A stretch of 7,192 bases of DNA from Chitinophagaceae bacterium (GTDB taxonomy: Bacteria > Bacteroidota > Bacteroidia > Chitinophagales > Chitinophagaceae): assembly GCA_018061385.1 (NCBI GenBank), contig JAGOUF010000114.1, positions 1 through 7,192 of the forward strand, given 5' to 3'. Positions 5,622-7,192 of the stretch are shown here, piece by piece (position 1 is the stretch's first letter; the number at the start of each line of letters is the position of its first letter). Below the pieces are notes generated by a model. It ran no database searches and was not told the DNA's origin. It saw only the letters and a list, made by a program, of their open reading frames with translations. The translations under genes and the position numbers were made by a program.

Positions 5622-7192
5622 TTAAATACTATATCGTAACATTAAAGCATTGCCATTGCTGCTGTATTCTTTTGCTGTATTTTTTACAGGTGCAGCTTGC
5701 TTTGATGGTTTTGTAGGTTGATATTTATAAGTTGAACTATCGGCAGGCATTGGTGTTTGCAACTCCTTTTTTAGTTCGTTTGCTTTACGCTCAGTTTCTT
5801 CCAATTCTTTTTGAACTTCTTCTTTAGATTTTTTGTAGTTTCTTAATTTATCGCTGCTATCATAATCATCTTCATCATCCGAATTGCTCAATTGATTGGT
5901 ACGTTTTAAACCGTCTTTAGTCATTATATATTCTACATCATGCCTCCAACGTTGTTCAACTTCATCATCACTATCCCAAGCATTTTCAAAATCGTCGTTG
6001 GTGCCAAAGCTAACTCTTGCGTTATGGCTCCAATCCCAACCTGAATTTGATTTAATTACAATTCGTTTACCAATTGGTACTGCAATTGTGATTAATACAT
6101 TTTGATTTCTGAATTTATCTTGTGGCGTAATGCTAATTCCTTTTTCTAATAATAAAGTGCTGTCTATTTGATTGATGTTGTAGTTGATGTGACTTACCAA
6201 AACATTGGCATTTTGCCTACTTCTTCCATTACTAAACTTTACCATTTTTACAGAAAAACTATCTGTTTTTGTTTTTACAATTCTTATACGAACGTTTCTT
6301 ACAAAAACAGTGTCCTCATCTAACGATGCAAATGGTTCAATTTGAAACCAATTGTTTCTTCTGTAATACTTACCAAAAGAGTTGGCTTTTACTTCCAATT
6401 TTTCAACAGTAGGATTGGATAATTGTATGGTTTCTTCAATAGGATTGTTTCTATATTTAAACTCTTTGCTTAAAGATGCAATTAAGCAAATTACACAAAC
6501 CCAACCCAAAGTCCATAATCCTGAAAAGCTCCAACGTATGATGTTGCTATTGCCTTTCATTTTTGTAATTCTTCTAATAATAAATACGACTACACCAACA
6601 ACTGGTACCCATATAAATAGTAGCAAGGTTCCCCAAGTAAATACTGTTTGTAATCCATTGTTTATTAAGTAACCTTTTGCTGGTAATAAGCCTGTAAATA
6701 GTACACCTAAGCTAAATAAAGCAGCTACTACAGCAAACAAAATACAGCCCAAAATAAAGTATGCAAATATTTTTGCGATCAATGCAATAAAATTGCCTAA
6801 CCCTCCGCTTCTTTTACGAGTAACTGTGTTTGCTTCGTTGGCAAATTGTGTAGTTTTTTCGGCAACTGTTTCGCCAAACTCTTTTCCTTTTTCGCCAACT
6901 GTTTGCCCAAATTGATTGGCTCTTTGGCTAAATTCTTCTCCAAATTTTTGTGCTCTTTTACCAAAGCCTTCTAAATCGCCTTGTATGGTATTTTTAATAT
7001 TGTTTAAATCTACTTTTTCACCTTTCATTTCTAGTTTATCGGCACTGGTTTTTGCTTCAGGCAATACCATCCATAAAATGATATAAATAAACAAAGATCC
7101 TGGGCTAAATGATACACTTAAGAAACTTGGAAAATCCCATAAACCCCAATTTCCAAATCTAAATACAAAAGAGAAAAATGGAATTAAAAAGA
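5622..7192 (-). CDS. PspC-domain membrane protein, N-terminus missing
   Basis: The 3' part of a long gene whose 5' end lies beyond the right edge; the frame is open to 7192 and there is no real start (the apparent Met at 7094 is an internal TTG). Residues below count from that codon. The PspC membrane segment ends in F-I-Y-I-I-L-W-M-V-L-P (2-12). A soluble stretch with amphipathic 11-residue repeats follows (about 44-94), then three further hydrophobic stretches (about 103-136, 150-173 and 187-208, the first possibly spanning twice). A beta-rich domain occupies about 225-350, followed by acidic D/E clusters (375-415), a coiled coil with K-E-E-V-Q-K-E-L-E-E-T-E-R (424-436), and a low-complexity tail rich in K, P, Q and A. 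PspC domains are known from envelope-stress (phage shock) systems; the extended Bacteroidetes version is thought to sit in the inner membrane, its exact task unknown. The gene appears intact where visible. Confidence 0.85.
   Translation of the reverse strand, partial: FLIPFFSFVFRFGNWGLWDFPSFLSVSFSPGSLFIYIILWMVLPEAKTSADKLEMKGEKVDLNNIKNTIQGDLEGFGKRAQKFGEEFSQRANQFGQTVGEKGKEFGETVAEKTTQFANEANTVTRKRSGGLGNFIALIAKIFAYFILGCILFAVVAALFSLGVLFTGLLPAKGYLINNGLQTVFTWGTLLLFIWVPVVGVVVFIIRRITKMKGNSNIIRWSFSGLWTLGWVCVICLIASLSKEFKYRNNPIEETIQLSNPTVEKLEVKANSFGKYYRRNNWFQIEPFASLDEDTVFVRNVRIRIVKTKTDSFSVKMVKFSNGRSRQNANVLVSHINYNINQIDSTLLLEKGISITPQDKFRNQNVLITIAVPIGKRIVIKSNSGWDWSHNARVSFGTNDDFENAWDSDDEVEQRWRHDVEYIMTKDGLKRTNQLSNSDDEDDYDSSDKLRNYKKSKEEVQKELEETERKANELKKELQTPMPADSSTYKYQPTKPSKQAAPVKNTAKEYSSNGNALMLRYSI

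Noticed and set aside
7092..7094. Start codon of the PspC gene at 7094
   Set aside because: The codon is TTG inside the conserved end of a PspC segment and the frame continues in protein-like sequence to the window edge, so the gene is cut by the window rather than starting here.
1..7192. CRISPR array, tRNA or rRNA gene, complete insertion sequence
   Set aside because: No regularly spaced short repeats, cloverleaf-like or rRNA sequence, or transposase frame was seen on either strand.

Overview
The window is AT-rich and reads as a chromosomal piece of a Bacteroidetes bacterium, probably close to the Chitinophagaceae. This rests on the A-rich sequence and lack of Shine-Dalgarno sites before start codons, on the protein types (a PspC-type membrane protein with a long C-terminal extension, lipocalin-like small secreted proteins, GH9 with an N-terminal Ig-like domain), and on signal peptides ending in A-Q. 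The species cannot be named from sequence alone.

The left third (1 to about 2440) looks like an accessory patch. It begins with two gene remnants in opposite orientations that abut near position 100-130: a minus-strand fragment interrupted by TGA, and the C-terminal half of a pentapeptide-repeat protein on the plus strand. Three short plus-strand genes follow: an unrecognised 165-residue protein (711-1208), a 67-residue KOW-domain protein (1414-1617), and a secreted SRPBCC/AHSA1-like protein (1610-2170) whose start may overlap the KOW stop. The first two sit directly behind copies of the same leader sequence (630-710 and 1324-1413). The first 40 bases of the leaders are identical and the rest diverged. 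Another coding-like remnant lies at 2160-2312. Small unrelated genes in one orientation, repeated leaders and decayed pieces suggest a cassette-like or otherwise recombination-prone array, but canonical integron attC core sites were not found.

The middle (2447-4937) is a two-gene carbohydrate unit: a secreted GH9 glycosidase with visible catalytic residues, followed by a secreted NodB-fold deacetylase-like protein. The second gene starts at GTG inside the last codons of the first, an 8-base overlap that implies translational coupling. The deacetylase keeps its metal-binding H-S-x-x-H motif but has an unusual motif 1 and lacks the usual Arg of motif 3. A symmetric hairpin (4942-4973) closes this unit and can serve both strands.

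The right part (4999-7192) is transcribed on the minus strand toward that hairpin. It holds a PspC-domain membrane protein whose N-terminus lies outside the window, then a strong hairpin, a small secreted lipocalin-like protein, and a candidate 24-residue single-span membrane protein. Real gene starts here differ from the longest open frames: the lipocalin-like gene most likely starts at 5532, and the PspC frame has no genuine start in the window.
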